Of a stretch of DNA of 19,478 nucleotides, positions 8,373 through 16,108 are shown piece after piece. Location: contig DDXI01000047.1 in the NCBI GenBank assembly GCA_002347475.1, forward strand, positions 1 to 19,478, written 5' to 3'. How positions within the stretch are numbered: position 1 is the first letter of the stretch; each line of letters opens with the position of its first letter. The DNA is from Peptococcaceae bacterium UBA2264 (lineage in GTDB: Bacteria; Bacillota; Desulfitobacteriia; Desulfitobacteriales; Desulfitobacteriaceae). The notes under the pieces were generated by a model. That model did not search any database. It saw only the letters and a list, made by a program, of their open reading frames with translations, and was not told the origin of the DNA. The position numbers and the translations under genes are program-made.

Positions 8373-8534
8373 TCTTTCACCTTCTTTATCATTAAAATAG
8401 TTTCCATTTAACTGTGTAGCTTTTTTGGAGTTGACACGATAACCTACGGCAATAATTGCATCAAGATATGAAATACAAGGATGTGAATTTTCACATCCTT
8501 GTATTCTTCGACCCATTTTTTCCATTTCCTTCAT
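8373..8534 (-). pseudogene. RhuM-family gene fragment in frame upstream of cas8b
   Basis: The frame that enters cas8b begins with an ATG at 8534 and includes YLDAIIAVGYRVNSKKATQ (8468-8412). This matches my memory of the core motif of Virulence_RhuM proteins (YNLDxIIsVGYRVnSkrgTQfRiW). The match stops right after TQ, and the residues before it are unlike RhuM and fall in a perfect hairpin (8472-8505). RhuM genes are common near phage, plasmid and restriction islands. The fragment would add 54 residues to Cas8b if translation began at 8534, but the ribosome site at 8372 makes that unlikely. I read it as a relic of an insertion or deletion event between cas6 and cas8b. Confidence 0.6.
8472..8505. 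repeat. 16-bp perfect inverted repeat (hairpin) upstream of cas8b
   Basis: The left arm AATACAAGGATGTGAA (8472-8487) and right arm TTCACATCCTTGTATT (8490-8505) pair without mismatch around a two-base TT loop. It sits about 100 bases before the cas8b start, at the edge of the RhuM-like fragment. Neither strand has a U-run after the stem, so it is not a standard terminator. It could be a transcript-stabilising hairpin between cas6 and cas8b, a regulator site, or a scar of a palindromic element. Confidence 0.85.
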
Positions 8535-8578
8535 TAGGATACAATATTTTTAGCAATACTTACAAATATCCCCTCTTC

Positions 8579-9364
8579 CTACCTCTCTTCCACCTCCACA
8601 CACCCAAACCCCTGACTGTTCTTACTCCCTATTCCCCCATCTATAGCTAACTGAAGTAATTCTTTTGGCCCGTTCAAAAACAGTTTACCCCAATATCCTT
8701 TGATCACCGTATCCTTATAATTGATAATTCTCATCCTTTGTAATCCTAAGGGCCTAACTTCTATTGCTCCTGTCGGCTCCTCCTTTTCGAAAAGGGCTCG
8801 GTATTTCTTCCGTAGATTCTCATTGAATAAACGGGTATAATCCGGCTCTCCCGGTTGAAAAAAAACCGTGTATTTCCTCCCATCCGGCCTTAGCAGGGTA
8901 CTATATAGAACGGCTGGTGACAGTGTTCTAATGTTCACCTGGTTTTCCTTAACACGAAATTGCCGAACCTTAACCTTATCAATTTCCAATTCCAGTGCTC
9001 CCAAACGCAAACCGCCCTTTGTTAGTAAAATACTAACCAGCGATTGGCAAAACTTAGGCAAAGGGGATGATACGGTCAGCTGGATTTCCCTTTCAAAAGC
9101 AATAGTCTTTCTCACCCGATCCATCTGATAAGCACCTTGCAATAAAGAAAAACTGAATAGTTTAAACGTGCGGCTCCCATCCACATATCCTTTCTCATGC
9201 AGAAAATTAGCCAATTTAGAATCAATGGAATTATATATGGCTGCTTGCACCAGATAATTGTAATGAATCGGTAAGACACCCGGCTTTTTCAGCGGTTTAA
9301 AATAAATCTCTAAATGAATAGTTCTCACCTCTTTATTTATAGATATCAAGCACTTGGCAATCAT
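8579..9364 (-). CDS. cas6: CRISPR RNA-processing endoribonuclease Cas6
   Basis: The product has up to 261 residues and is a typical Cas6. It has an N-terminal RAMP fold with IHYNYLVQAAIYN, a putative catalytic His in FLHEKGY (H56 counted from 9364) followed by the TFKLFSFS strand, and the C-terminal glycine-rich loop GIGSKNSQGFGCVEV. Cas6 cuts within each repeat to leave an 8-base 5' handle. Two starts are possible: ATG 9364, directly abutting AAAAGG, and GTG 9328, which matches the family N-terminus (compare the second cas6 at 18316-19120) but whose AGAGG abuts it. A tetranucleotide tract begins six bases before ATG 9364. It heads the I-B operon and is the only intact cas6 here. Confidence 0.93.
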   Translation of the reverse strand: MIAKCLISINKEVRTIHLEIYFKPLKKPGVLPIHYNYLVQAAIYNSIDSKLANFLHEKGYVDGSRTFKLFSFSLLQGAYQMDRVRKTIAFEREIQLTVSSPLPKFCQSLVSILLTKGGLRLGALELEIDKVKVRQFRVKENQVNIRTLSPAVLYSTLLRPDGRKYTVFFQPGEPDYTRLFNENLRKKYRALFEKEEPTGAIEVRPLGLQRMRIINYKDTVIKGYWGKLFLNGPKELLQLAIDGGIGSKNSQGFGCVEVEER

Positions 9365-9370
9365 CCTTTT

Positions 9371-9394
9371 CGTTCGTTCGTTTGTTTGTTTGTT
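9371..9394. repeat. tetranucleotide tract (CGTT)3(TGTT)3 next to the cas6 start
   Basis: Six consecutive four-base units on the plus strand (AACA x3 then AACG x3 in the direction of cas6 transcription) fill the space between the solo CRISPR repeat and the cas6 ATG. Such tracts change length by slippage. Here a change would alter the distance between upstream signals and the cas6 start rather than the reading frame. Confidence 0.85.
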
Positions 9395-9395
9395 T

Positions 9396-9425
9396 ATTTC
9401 AATTCCTTATAGGCAGGCTTTAAGC
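9396..9425 (-). CRISPR. solitary CRISPR repeat
   Basis: A complete 30-base repeat unit stands alone between cmr6 and cas6. On the minus strand it begins GCTTAAAGCCTGCC and ends TATAAGGAATTGAAAT. It shares 17 of 20 comparable bases with the repeat cut by the left window edge, and its 3' end matches the Cas6 handle region of known Clostridial repeats. No second repeat occurs within a spacer length on either side. Changes at positions 3, 5 and 6 relative to the left copy would weaken any stem, so it is probably a relic. Confidence 0.8.
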
Positions 9426-9429
9426 TTCA

Positions 9430-9451
9430 ATTGTACATCGACGACAGCAAA
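9430..9451 (-). promoter_or_regulatory. relic of a CRISPR leader beside the solitary repeat
   Basis: This 22-base block matches 144-165 of the leader next to cas2 at 19 of 22 positions (shared core ATTGTACAT and GACG). In both places it lies on the same side of the repeat, but the distance to the repeat is four bases here and 123 bases in the intact leader, so most of the leader is missing. The rest of the gap to cmr6 (9452-9542) has no recognisable gene. Confidence 0.55.
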
Positions 9452-9542
9452 GAAAAGGACTCCCTTTTAAACTGCAGGTGTGCTAGTGTAAGGTACCACA
9501 GGGTTGGTAAATGTTTGATGTTTTCCTTACCAAGGGTTCCTC

Positions 9543-10745
9543 TCACCCTTCTAATAATTCCTTAATTTGGGCGATTTTAAGTTTCTGTTTCTTACCCTGG
9601 GCTTTCCAGGCACCATTCTTTTCCCAATACGCCTTTAAGGCCAAGGCAGGCCCTTTCTCCCCTTTAGAGCCCAGTTCAATGACTTGATCAAATACTTGTT
9701 TATCTTTACTAAGCAGCAAGTCCTTTTCTGTAAAGTGCTCTATTTCAAAAATCAATCTCTGAGCCGGACTTAAGTCAATTGGCGGTTCTTCTTTAATTAC
9801 AGTTTTCTTTTCAACAGGCCTGAGATTGCTTGCCTCCACGTTCATTTGGACTTTTTCAGCAGGAGGGGGATCATGCATAAAATTTTTGGCCTCTTGTAGA
9901 GTTTGTGCCGTTACATCCTGAAATTCAGAAAAATATCCATACCCCGCAGAACTCTTCGAGCCAATTCCCAGTTCTGCAAGTGCCTTTTGCAACCACGCTA
10001 TCGCTAGTCTAAGCAGTTCACCCGGACCGTATCCGGAATTAAGCTTAGCATCTCGACGAATACCGACTATAAATTGAACCGACCGGCAACTGATAACATA
10101 AAAATTCACAGGATTAGGATTTTGATTATCCCCCGGCATACTCTCACCTTTATAGTATTTAGGGAAATGGATGGTTAAAACATCAGGTTGCAGGGAAAAG
10201 CCGCTATCTACAAAAGCGTCAAAAAACTCTATTTGCCCTCCGCTCTCTTCACTGCCAAGGATATCCAGACAGATAGTTCTAAGCTCTTTATGTTTCTGAA
10301 CAAGGTCTTGTTCGCTCTTCAGTTTTTTCTCTTGACCATCGAAAAAGGCCTGAATCACCCAATTTCGTATAACCCCTTTGATGCTCGACGCTGGAATATA
10401 GGGGAGCCCATACAATGGATGAAGAGTCAGCGAAGTTTCTCGCACATGCGCTCCGCCCAAGCCGTGCAATAGTTTACCGGTTAGTTTCCCCTCCAGCACC
10501 GCCAATGTGTGCGTCGCCTGAAGCCCTGCCAACAAAGCCGCTTCTCGTTGATTAAGGTGTCTGTCAATCAATGTGCGTGCTGAATTATTCAATTTTAGTT
10601 CTCTCGACAAAGGTTTAAGACGCCTATTGCCATCACGTTCCAATGATATCTGTTGAAAATAATGGACTTGATACCAGAGCTGATCAATCTCGTCTTTATT
10701 CAAGCCTTCATATGCAGCACAGGTATCAGCAGGATGAAATCGCAT
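9543..10745 (-). CDS. cmr6: type III-B RAMP protein Cmr6 with C-terminal extension
   Basis: Residues 1 to about 285 form a Cmr6 RAMP domain: LGGAHVRETSLTLHPLYGLPYIPASSIKGVIRNWV around 97-130, and the glycine-rich GIGSKSSAGYGYF near 262. Cmr6 closes the Cmr backbone at the crRNA 3' side. The protein is 400 residues, roughly 110 longer than a minimal Cmr6. The extra part is a proline/lysine linker (PPPAEKVQMN...EEPPIDL) followed by a predicted helical, lysine-rich tail ending KAQGKKQKLKIAQIKELLEG. The ATG at 10745 has AGGAGG 11 bases ahead. It is the last cmr gene; the solo CRISPR repeat follows. Confidence 0.9.
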   Translation of the reverse strand: MRFHPADTCAAYEGLNKDEIDQLWYQVHYFQQISLERDGNRRLKPLSRELKLNNSARTLIDRHLNQREAALLAGLQATHTLAVLEGKLTGKLLHGLGGAHVRETSLTLHPLYGLPYIPASSIKGVIRNWVIQAFFDGQEKKLKSEQDLVQKHKELRTICLDILGSEESGGQIEFFDAFVDSGFSLQPDVLTIHFPKYYKGESMPGDNQNPNPVNFYVISCRSVQFIVGIRRDAKLNSGYGPGELLRLAIAWLQKALAELGIGSKSSAGYGYFSEFQDVTAQTLQEAKNFMHDPPPAEKVQMNVEASNLRPVEKKTVIKEEPPIDLSPAQRLIFEIEHFTEKDLLLSKDKQVFDQVIELGSKGEKGPALALKAYWEKNGAWKAQGKKQKLKIAQIKELLEG

Positions 10746-10769
10746 GACTTCACTTCCCTCCTAATAATT

Positions 10770-11228
10770 TCATAAAATACTATCATTTGACTTAGACTTA
10801 GATATTTGGTCTCTGATCATCCCATCCGCAAACCGTCTCATCCAATCCAGCAAAGCCAAAACTTCATTGCTGATAACTCGATAATCATTGCTATTCATAG
10901 CTACCACAATTTCCACAAATTCCATGTCCCTCTTCTCGCCGTATTCCTCTAATAAATCCGGTTGCTTTTGTTTTATCCAATCAGAAATTTGTTGATAGAG
11001 CACTCTGTATTGATCACCTTTGGCAAAACAAAAGGCCAAAAAGGCCAACGTCTGTCCCAGGCCATTAACTTTAATCATCGCGGGAAGCTTTTTGACATAG
11101 GAGCGATACTCCTTCAGTTTGTTATCCCGTTGAATATTTCCCTCAACGTACCTTCTAACAGTTTCAAAGGCATATTGAGCTCGTCCGTTTTCAATCCCTA
11201 CTCTGGTCGTTGTCTTTTCCGCACTCAT
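10770..11228 (-). CDS. cmr5: type III-B complex small subunit Cmr5
   Basis: This 152-residue, mostly helical protein is the Cmr5 (Cas11-type) inner filament subunit that lies along the target RNA. The family pattern is visible in RAQYAFETVRRYV at the N-terminus, KKLPAMIKVNGLGQTLAFLAF in the middle and LALLDWMRRFADGMI near the end. The ATG at 11228 is preferred because AAGGGGG lies eight bases before it; a TTG at 11252 would add eight residues and overlap cmr4. It begins 14 bases after cmr4 and ends 24 bases before cmr6. Confidence 0.92.
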   Translation of the reverse strand: MSAEKTTTRVGIENGRAQYAFETVRRYVEGNIQRDNKLKEYRSYVKKLPAMIKVNGLGQTLAFLAFCFAKGDQYRVLYQQISDWIKQKQPDLLEEYGEKRDMEFVEIVVAMNSNDYRVISNEVLALLDWMRRFADGMIRDQISKSKSNDSIL

Positions 11229-11242
11229 CTTACGTTCCCCCT

Positions 11243-12142
11243 TTACCGCCAAATTCGACGCAATATTCCTTTACCCAAGCTGCTGTTTCCTCCCAGTTGA
11301 AAACAAGCCGGAAACACCTCTGCTTGTTTTATGAAACTCAGCACCTCGTCCGCTTTCATCATTTCCTGATTGCTTATCCGTGAGTTACCGGCGAAACAAT
11401 AACTATAAAAAACCGTTTCCGGTGGGACATTTTCTTCATACCACAACGCACCGGGCTGAACAGTACCCGTATTTGGGTCAATCCGAATACGTGCGTTGAC
11501 TTCGGTGGATAATGTCACAAAATCTACGAAATCGTCATCCGGGAGAACCATCAGTCGGTCACTAAACCCATTATCAATTCCCTCAAAAACCAACGCTGCC
11601 AGCTGACTCGCCAACTCTTGGCACTCATTCGTGAACTGAACGCTATAAGTATATTCCTCCAGTACCACCTGTTTCTTTTCAGCCCGAGGATTTACAATCA
11701 GCGTATTTGACGCCACACAGGCACCTTCTCCAGATGGTATGGTGAGCAAACTATTTTCCTGGCGATATAACTTCAATTCTTCATTAAATCGCTTCAAGAC
11801 CAGGGGGCAGGTAATCCAGGCAAATACTCCCCGCAGCGATTTCACAGGGAAAAGGAGCAGGCGAGCATCAGAAAACGAAATTGCCCCTGCCTGAGCATCA
11901 CTTTGGTTTTCCGCTGATTCCCTCCCAAAGACTATCTGCACCCGGGAAGCTTGGGCAGTGTTCTCCACGGCTGCCATGACCGTAGCCCGAATGGCGCCCT
12001 TGAGCGATGAACTTTCAATTTTTGGGTAATCCGTATGTTTTTCACGTTGAATAGGCAGGTCAACTAAACCCAGTTCACTGCCACTGCCGGCATGAATCGA
12101 TGTCACCGCCTGTAAAAAAAGCAATCCGTTATTACTAAACAT
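11243..12142 (-). CDS. cmr4: type III-B backbone RNase Cmr4
   Basis: The 299-residue Cmr4 is the repeated backbone subunit that cuts bound target RNA at regular intervals. The family signature is intact: IHAGSGSELGLVDLPIQREKHTDYP followed by SSSLKGAIR. D28 in VDLP corresponds by position to the catalytic Asp of characterised Cmr4, so target RNA cleavage should be possible. The C-terminal glycine motif is LGGNSSLGKGILR. The start at 12142 has GAGGGGG six bases upstream and overlaps the cmr3 stop by eight bases. A longer reading to 12232 would lie within cmr3 and lacks family similarity. Confidence 0.94.
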   Translation of the reverse strand: MFSNNGLLFLQAVTSIHAGSGSELGLVDLPIQREKHTDYPKIESSSLKGAIRATVMAAVENTAQASRVQIVFGRESAENQSDAQAGAISFSDARLLLFPVKSLRGVFAWITCPLVLKRFNEELKLYRQENSLLTIPSGEGACVASNTLIVNPRAEKKQVVLEEYTYSVQFTNECQELASQLAALVFEGIDNGFSDRLMVLPDDDFVDFVTLSTEVNARIRIDPNTGTVQPGALWYEENVPPETVFYSYCFAGNSRISNQEMMKADEVLSFIKQAEVFPACFQLGGNSSLGKGILRRIWR

Positions 12143-13304
12143 TGTTATCCCCCTCGCTATTTTTTTCATTTGCCGCGCCGCAGACAGCCCAGCCATACCC
12201 CTCATGTCCGAGCTCATCGCTGAGCACAGCATCTTTTAGGGCTGCCACTACTTTCCCCGCCAATCCTTTGCCAACCCTGAGATAAAGCACTGATCCAGCA
12301 GGGACCGCCTGACTTCTTGTCTTCGGAGCATTACGAGCAATGTCCCATCCCCCCAGCAAGGTCGGCCTGCCCATTGCTTCGGCAAGAATTGGCAATTCTA
12401 ACTCCTGGTTTATTCTGAAGCTCTGTTTTTCACGTTGATAATAAGCGGAGTGCTCCGTCCACACCGCCGGACTGAGAAGAATAAGTCTGGCAATCCCGCT
12501 TTCTTCAATTTGTCCAATAATCCGCCCCTCTTCCTGCGGACTAAACAAGCTGAATTTCTCCGGTAATTCCTGCAAAATCCACGGACGATTCCTACCACCT
12601 AAACGCAGATAAGGAACATCCGCAAAGCCAGGCCCTTCGTTGCAAAGAACAACGAAGCCAGAGCGTTCACCTAACTCCAAGGACTTGAAACGATTCATTT
12701 TTAAATGGTACAACATCCCCACTTTAGCTGTTTTCCTTTCCCAATCCCGGGCGATGCCCTGCTTTTCCTCAGTTTCTATGAAACGCGAACTACGATAAAT
12801 CTCACTCCCTTTGCGTTGCAGGATTTCCTGTTTCCACCGCTCGAAGCTGAGAAATCCTCCGCTGCTGGAACTACTTTTCTTTTCCTGCGCACCATAAAGG
12901 CCGTAGTCCCTCCCATTGGAAGTCGGATTTTCATCGCGTCGTAACTCCAGGGGGTAAGCCATTTCTGCAGCCTGTTCGCTGTTATCATTTTCAACTTTAA
13001 TCACCTGATAATCCATTGGCAAAGGCAACTGGGCCTGTTGTTCGGCAAAAATTAAGCAACCTCGCAGCCTTAAGCGCCCCGGACTCTGCGTTGTTCCCAT
13101 CCATTCCTTAAGCGCCGGGTCACTGCCCTCCAAGAATCTTGCAAAACTACTCTTCTGATGAATATAAGCACTGCGCAAAGCTCCATAAATAGTGCTTAGA
13201 TGAGGGGGAAATATTGTCGCAGCATTTGAATTTTCACCCGCAGTAAAGTTTTTATGATTACGGAAGAAAAATGTATCAACCGGCTGTAGTAGAAGTTGTT
13301 TCAC
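12135..13304 (-). CDS. cmr3: type III-B RAMP protein Cmr3
   Basis: The 389-residue product opens with the Cmr3 signature: LQPVDTFFFRNHKNF, then a loop and ATIFPPHLSTIYGALRSAY. Cmr3 holds the crRNA 5' handle and links it to Cas10 (the Cas5-like role). Near the C-terminus the pattern GRPTLLGGWDIARNAPK and VPAGSVLYLRV, then ELGHEGYGWAVCG, fits the second RAMP domain. The start is a GTG at 13304 that overlaps the cmr2 stop as GTGA, so translation is coupled. One 60-base sample (12901-12960) counts 34 G+C, much richer than the I-B genes. Confidence 0.93.
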   Translation of the reverse strand: MKQLLLQPVDTFFFRNHKNFTAGENSNAATIFPPHLSTIYGALRSAYIHQKSSFARFLEGSDPALKEWMGTTQSPGRLRLRGCLIFAEQQAQLPLPMDYQVIKVENDNSEQAAEMAYPLELRRDENPTSNGRDYGLYGAQEKKSSSSSGGFLSFERWKQEILQRKGSEIYRSSRFIETEEKQGIARDWERKTAKVGMLYHLKMNRFKSLELGERSGFVVLCNEGPGFADVPYLRLGGRNRPWILQELPEKFSLFSPQEEGRIIGQIEESGIARLILLSPAVWTEHSAYYQREKQSFRINQELELPILAEAMGRPTLLGGWDIARNAPKTRSQAVPAGSVLYLRVGKGLAGKVVAALKDAVLSDELGHEGYGWAVCGAANEKNSEGDNNV

Positions 13305-15049
13305 TGAGATTTTCCCTCCCTTCTCTTAAAGAACCGGCACATCTCCATCAGGTGCACAAACTGAAGCGTTGAAGGCATAATTTCATGAATATATATAAGC
13401 TGTCGAGCCTGCTGAGATAAATCCAGGTCACGGCACTCCTCTCGAGCAGATCTCCTCAGAACTCTTGCCATTTCCAATTCCATCAGTTTGCGATTTTGCT
13501 CAGGATTATCGGGAATCACTTTAATTTTCTTGCCTTCCTTTAACCCGACCCCTAATAATGGTAAAAATGCCTGGGCAAAATGTTCTATAAAGCTTACTGA
13601 AAGCTGATTACTCACCATCTTCACTAACCCTTGCAGATACTTAACCGCGCAACGTAGGGTTGTTTCGGAATATTCCTTACCCTCCAGATCCCATGGTAAT
13701 ACCGCTTCACGGATTTCTCCACTATGAGTTAACACAGCCAAACCCAAGGCATCCTTGGCTTTACCCCCTGGGTATTGGAAGGATTTCGCGCGTTCTTCCA
13801 AGGAGCGAGCATATTCTAAGACCATATTTAGGGGAGCCTTTTTGTGGGCAATAACCATACCCATCGAAGCCGTTGCTCTCGGACTCAGCCCCTTTTCCTG
13901 ATCGCTAAATGCTAAGCGCAGGGCTTTAGCCATTTCGAGGGCCGAAGTTACCGGCGCAAAAGCTAACACATCATCCCCACCGGCATAGATCAACATACCC
14001 GCGTATTGTTTCACGATCGCCGGTACACTGGAAACTGCAAAATGATCCAGTCTCGCACTTAATTCTTTTTGATAAGCCATGTTCACCTTCGTGTCCAATG
14101 GTTCGTTCATGCCCGTTATCCGTTTCTCACCTGAAATCCATTTCCCCATATCATCCCCGTCCATCATAAGCACGGCAAAATACTTAGTTCCACCGGTTAG
14201 CTCATGGGTTGACGGAAAAGCAGCAAATGCATGGGGGGCACTCTTATTTTCTTTAAAAAAGTCGCGTGCCAGACGCTTACTCAGACAAATCCCGCATAAA
14301 CTCTCACCATCCTTGATACGACCAACCCTGGTTGTTCCTTCCTGAACGACCGGAGCTTTAAATTGTTCTCGTCGTTGATTCCAGGTCTGAACCAGATTAT
14401 GTTTCATCAAACCATAGCTGGTCCGATTTGCCGACTGCTGACCTTGAAAGGTCAAGGCCTGTTGTTCCCCGCAAACAGTGCAAACCAAACCTTCTTGTGA
14501 GTTTATATGGTAAGGGCGACCATTTTTAACCGCCGCCAGTCTTTCTTCCACTTGCACTCGGGCACGTGCAAAATCCTCCTCGCCGCGAAGCCTCTCCGTA
14601 GCCCAAAAGATTTCCAGTAAGGCCTTCACCTGCTGATCCAGAAGTTCCTTCATATAATCCTGCTTTAAGTCAGACGGAAATACTCGTTCAAGAGCAAAGC
14701 GTCCCATTTCAGCTAAGGAGTTTTTAACGGCCTGCTCAGCTTGGCGAGCAAGCACAGCCACCTGCTGCTGGTTAGCCTTCAGATAGCAGACAAAACGGTT
14801 CGGCAACGAAGCAACTTCAATATTTTGAGAAGTACGCTTTTCCCGAAACTCAGCCGGATCAACACGAGGATAAACCATTTCACAAGGTATTCCCTGCGCT
14901 TCTGCTAATTCAAGAACTGTCAATATTGAACGTTCCGTTAGGTAGGATAGCAAGTAACTGCCACTCCAAAGATCTTCAATTTTGCGTGCTGCTGCTATAA
15001 ACCCCTGCACAGGCCCGATGCTAAAGACTAATAAGCATTCTTCATTCAT
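13301..15049 (-). CDS. cmr2: type III-B large subunit Cmr2/Cas10, cyclase-competent and lacking the HD domain
   Basis: The 582-residue Cas10 starts directly at the first palm region (LVFSIGPVQGFIAAARKIEDLWSGSYL). Long Cmr2 proteins carry about 200-300 further residues with an HD nuclease before this point, so ssDNA cleavage is not expected. A zinc-ribbon-like site is visible at C190/C193 and C252/C255. The first palm motif is MMDGDDMGKW (297-300), and the second palm carries intact GGDD (357-360) in LIYAGGDDVLAF, the active site that makes cyclic oligoadenylate when target RNA is bound. Its ATG overlaps the cmr1 stop by four bases. The CARF-HEPN gene upstream is the obvious recipient of the signal. 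Confidence 0.95.
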   Translation of the reverse strand: MNEECLLVFSIGPVQGFIAAARKIEDLWSGSYLLSYLTERSILTVLELAEAQGIPCEMVYPRVDPAEFREKRTSQNIEVASLPNRFVCYLKANQQQVAVLARQAEQAVKNSLAEMGRFALERVFPSDLKQDYMKELLDQQVKALLEIFWATERLRGEEDFARARVQVEERLAAVKNGRPYHINSQEGLVCTVCGEQQALTFQGQQSANRTSYGLMKHNLVQTWNQRREQFKAPVVQEGTTRVGRIKDGESLCGICLSKRLARDFFKENKSAPHAFAAFPSTHELTGGTKYFAVLMMDGDDMGKWISGEKRITGMNEPLDTKVNMAYQKELSARLDHFAVSSVPAIVKQYAGMLIYAGGDDVLAFAPVTSALEMAKALRLAFSDQEKGLSPRATASMGMVIAHKKAPLNMVLEYARSLEERAKSFQYPGGKAKDALGLAVLTHSGEIREAVLPWDLEGKEYSETTLRCAVKYLQGLVKMVSNQLSVSFIEHFAQAFLPLLGVGLKEGKKIKVIPDNPEQNRKLMELEMARVLRRSAREECRDLDLSQQARQLIYIHEIMPSTLQFVHLMEMCRFFKRREGKSQ

Positions 15050-16035
15050 ATCGACACCCCCAGGTTTTGTAGAAATTTATTTCTCTGAGTGGTATAGTCA
15101 GGCTCATTCATATGCAGATTGCTCATTTCAGAAACCAGCGGGTAATAGTCCCTACCTATGCGGCGTACCGTACATAATAAAGGTGAAGCCAATCTCGGTG
15201 TTCCTCTTCTCCCCACATTACCCAACATTTGCTGCGGATGACGTGAACTTCCAGAGTTAGCGATATGACCGGCTTCACTAATTTTATAACGTACTTCTTC
15301 CGCTGAATTTGATGCTTGTCCCAGCCATATCCTCATTAACCTCGGGTAAGTATTCGGCTGCATAGTTCTCTCTGCAAGACAGGAACTGTGATTGGGACGG
15401 AAATTAAACTCCTGTCCCAAGTGTAAATCGGTCAATATTGTTTGCAGAGCTTTGCGAAATTCAGTAACATCCATCCACTTAAATTCATCGAGTTGTACCG
15501 CTCCACTCCCCCGGCGTGAACGTTGCCCAAAGCCAGCGAGCATAAAGGTAACTAAAAAGTAATTCACATACGTATCCCAACCTTGACTGTCTTTATTTAA
15601 AACTTTCATCTCAATTCTAAGTTTTCTTTCCGGCTTTAAAGCAAAGGAAGGGATAACTCGGTTTTCATATTCTTTATGAGGACAAAGATTGTCTTTTCCG
15701 ATGTGTTCTTGTATTGCTTCACGATCCCTGGAACTAAGCATCAATAACAGTGGTGATCGGCATGTGCTCTCATCTCCTCCTGAGCTTCCCCCAAATAACG
15801 TTTGCTCTTTCTGCAACAATGATGCCGGTGTATTGTTCCCGGTCTGAAGACTTCTCCACCAATAACGCAACACTCCGCGGATAGAGGAACCCCGCAATTC
15901 AGCGTTAATTGCCCTGCTTCTATTACGATCATCGGTGCTTTGCCAGCCATGCATAAAGAGCGGCGTTAAAACCGTAAAGTCAAATGATTTACTTAGGACA
16001 GCCGATCCCTTTTTTAACTCATTTAAGTCATACAT
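15046..16035 (-). CDS. cmr1: type III-B RAMP protein Cmr1
   Basis: The 329-residue Cmr1 sits at the crRNA 3' end of the Cmr complex. The N-terminal RAMP domain shows DFTVLTPLFMHGW and the family hallmark ELRGSSIRGVLRYWWR (46-61). The second conserved segment GFGQRSRRGSGAV is at about 168-180. The ATG at 16035 is chosen because AAGGAG lies seven bases before it and homologues begin here; the frame is open to 16143 but the extra residues have no RAMP similarity. It follows the CARF-HEPN gene after 73 bases and is coupled to cmr2 by an ATGA overlap. Confidence 0.93.
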   Translation of the reverse strand: MYDLNELKKGSAVLSKSFDFTVLTPLFMHGWQSTDDRNRSRAINAELRGSSIRGVLRYWWRSLQTGNNTPASLLQKEQTLFGGSSGGDESTCRSPLLLMLSSRDREAIQEHIGKDNLCPHKEYENRVIPSFALKPERKLRIEMKVLNKDSQGWDTYVNYFLVTFMLAGFGQRSRRGSGAVQLDEFKWMDVTEFRKALQTILTDLHLGQEFNFRPNHSSCLAERTMQPNTYPRLMRIWLGQASNSAEEVRYKISEAGHIANSGSSRHPQQMLGNVGRRGTPRLASPLLCTVRRIGRDYYPLVSEMSNLHMNEPDYTTQRNKFLQNLGVSI

Positions 16036-16108
16036 GCCCTTTCTCCTTTCCATCGTATTTATTACAAATATCTCCTCTCTATAGAACCACCGTATTTGTA
16101 TGATTACT

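Noticed and set aside
9504..9533. Inverted repeat TTGGTAA/TTACCAA just after the cmr6 stop, considered as a terminator
   Set aside because: Seven-base arms with a 16-base loop and no following U-run on either strand; too weak to call.
12143..12232. Longer N-terminus for Cmr4 beginning at 12232
   Set aside because: The added residues lie inside cmr3 in another frame and lack family similarity; a clear ribosome site marks 12142.
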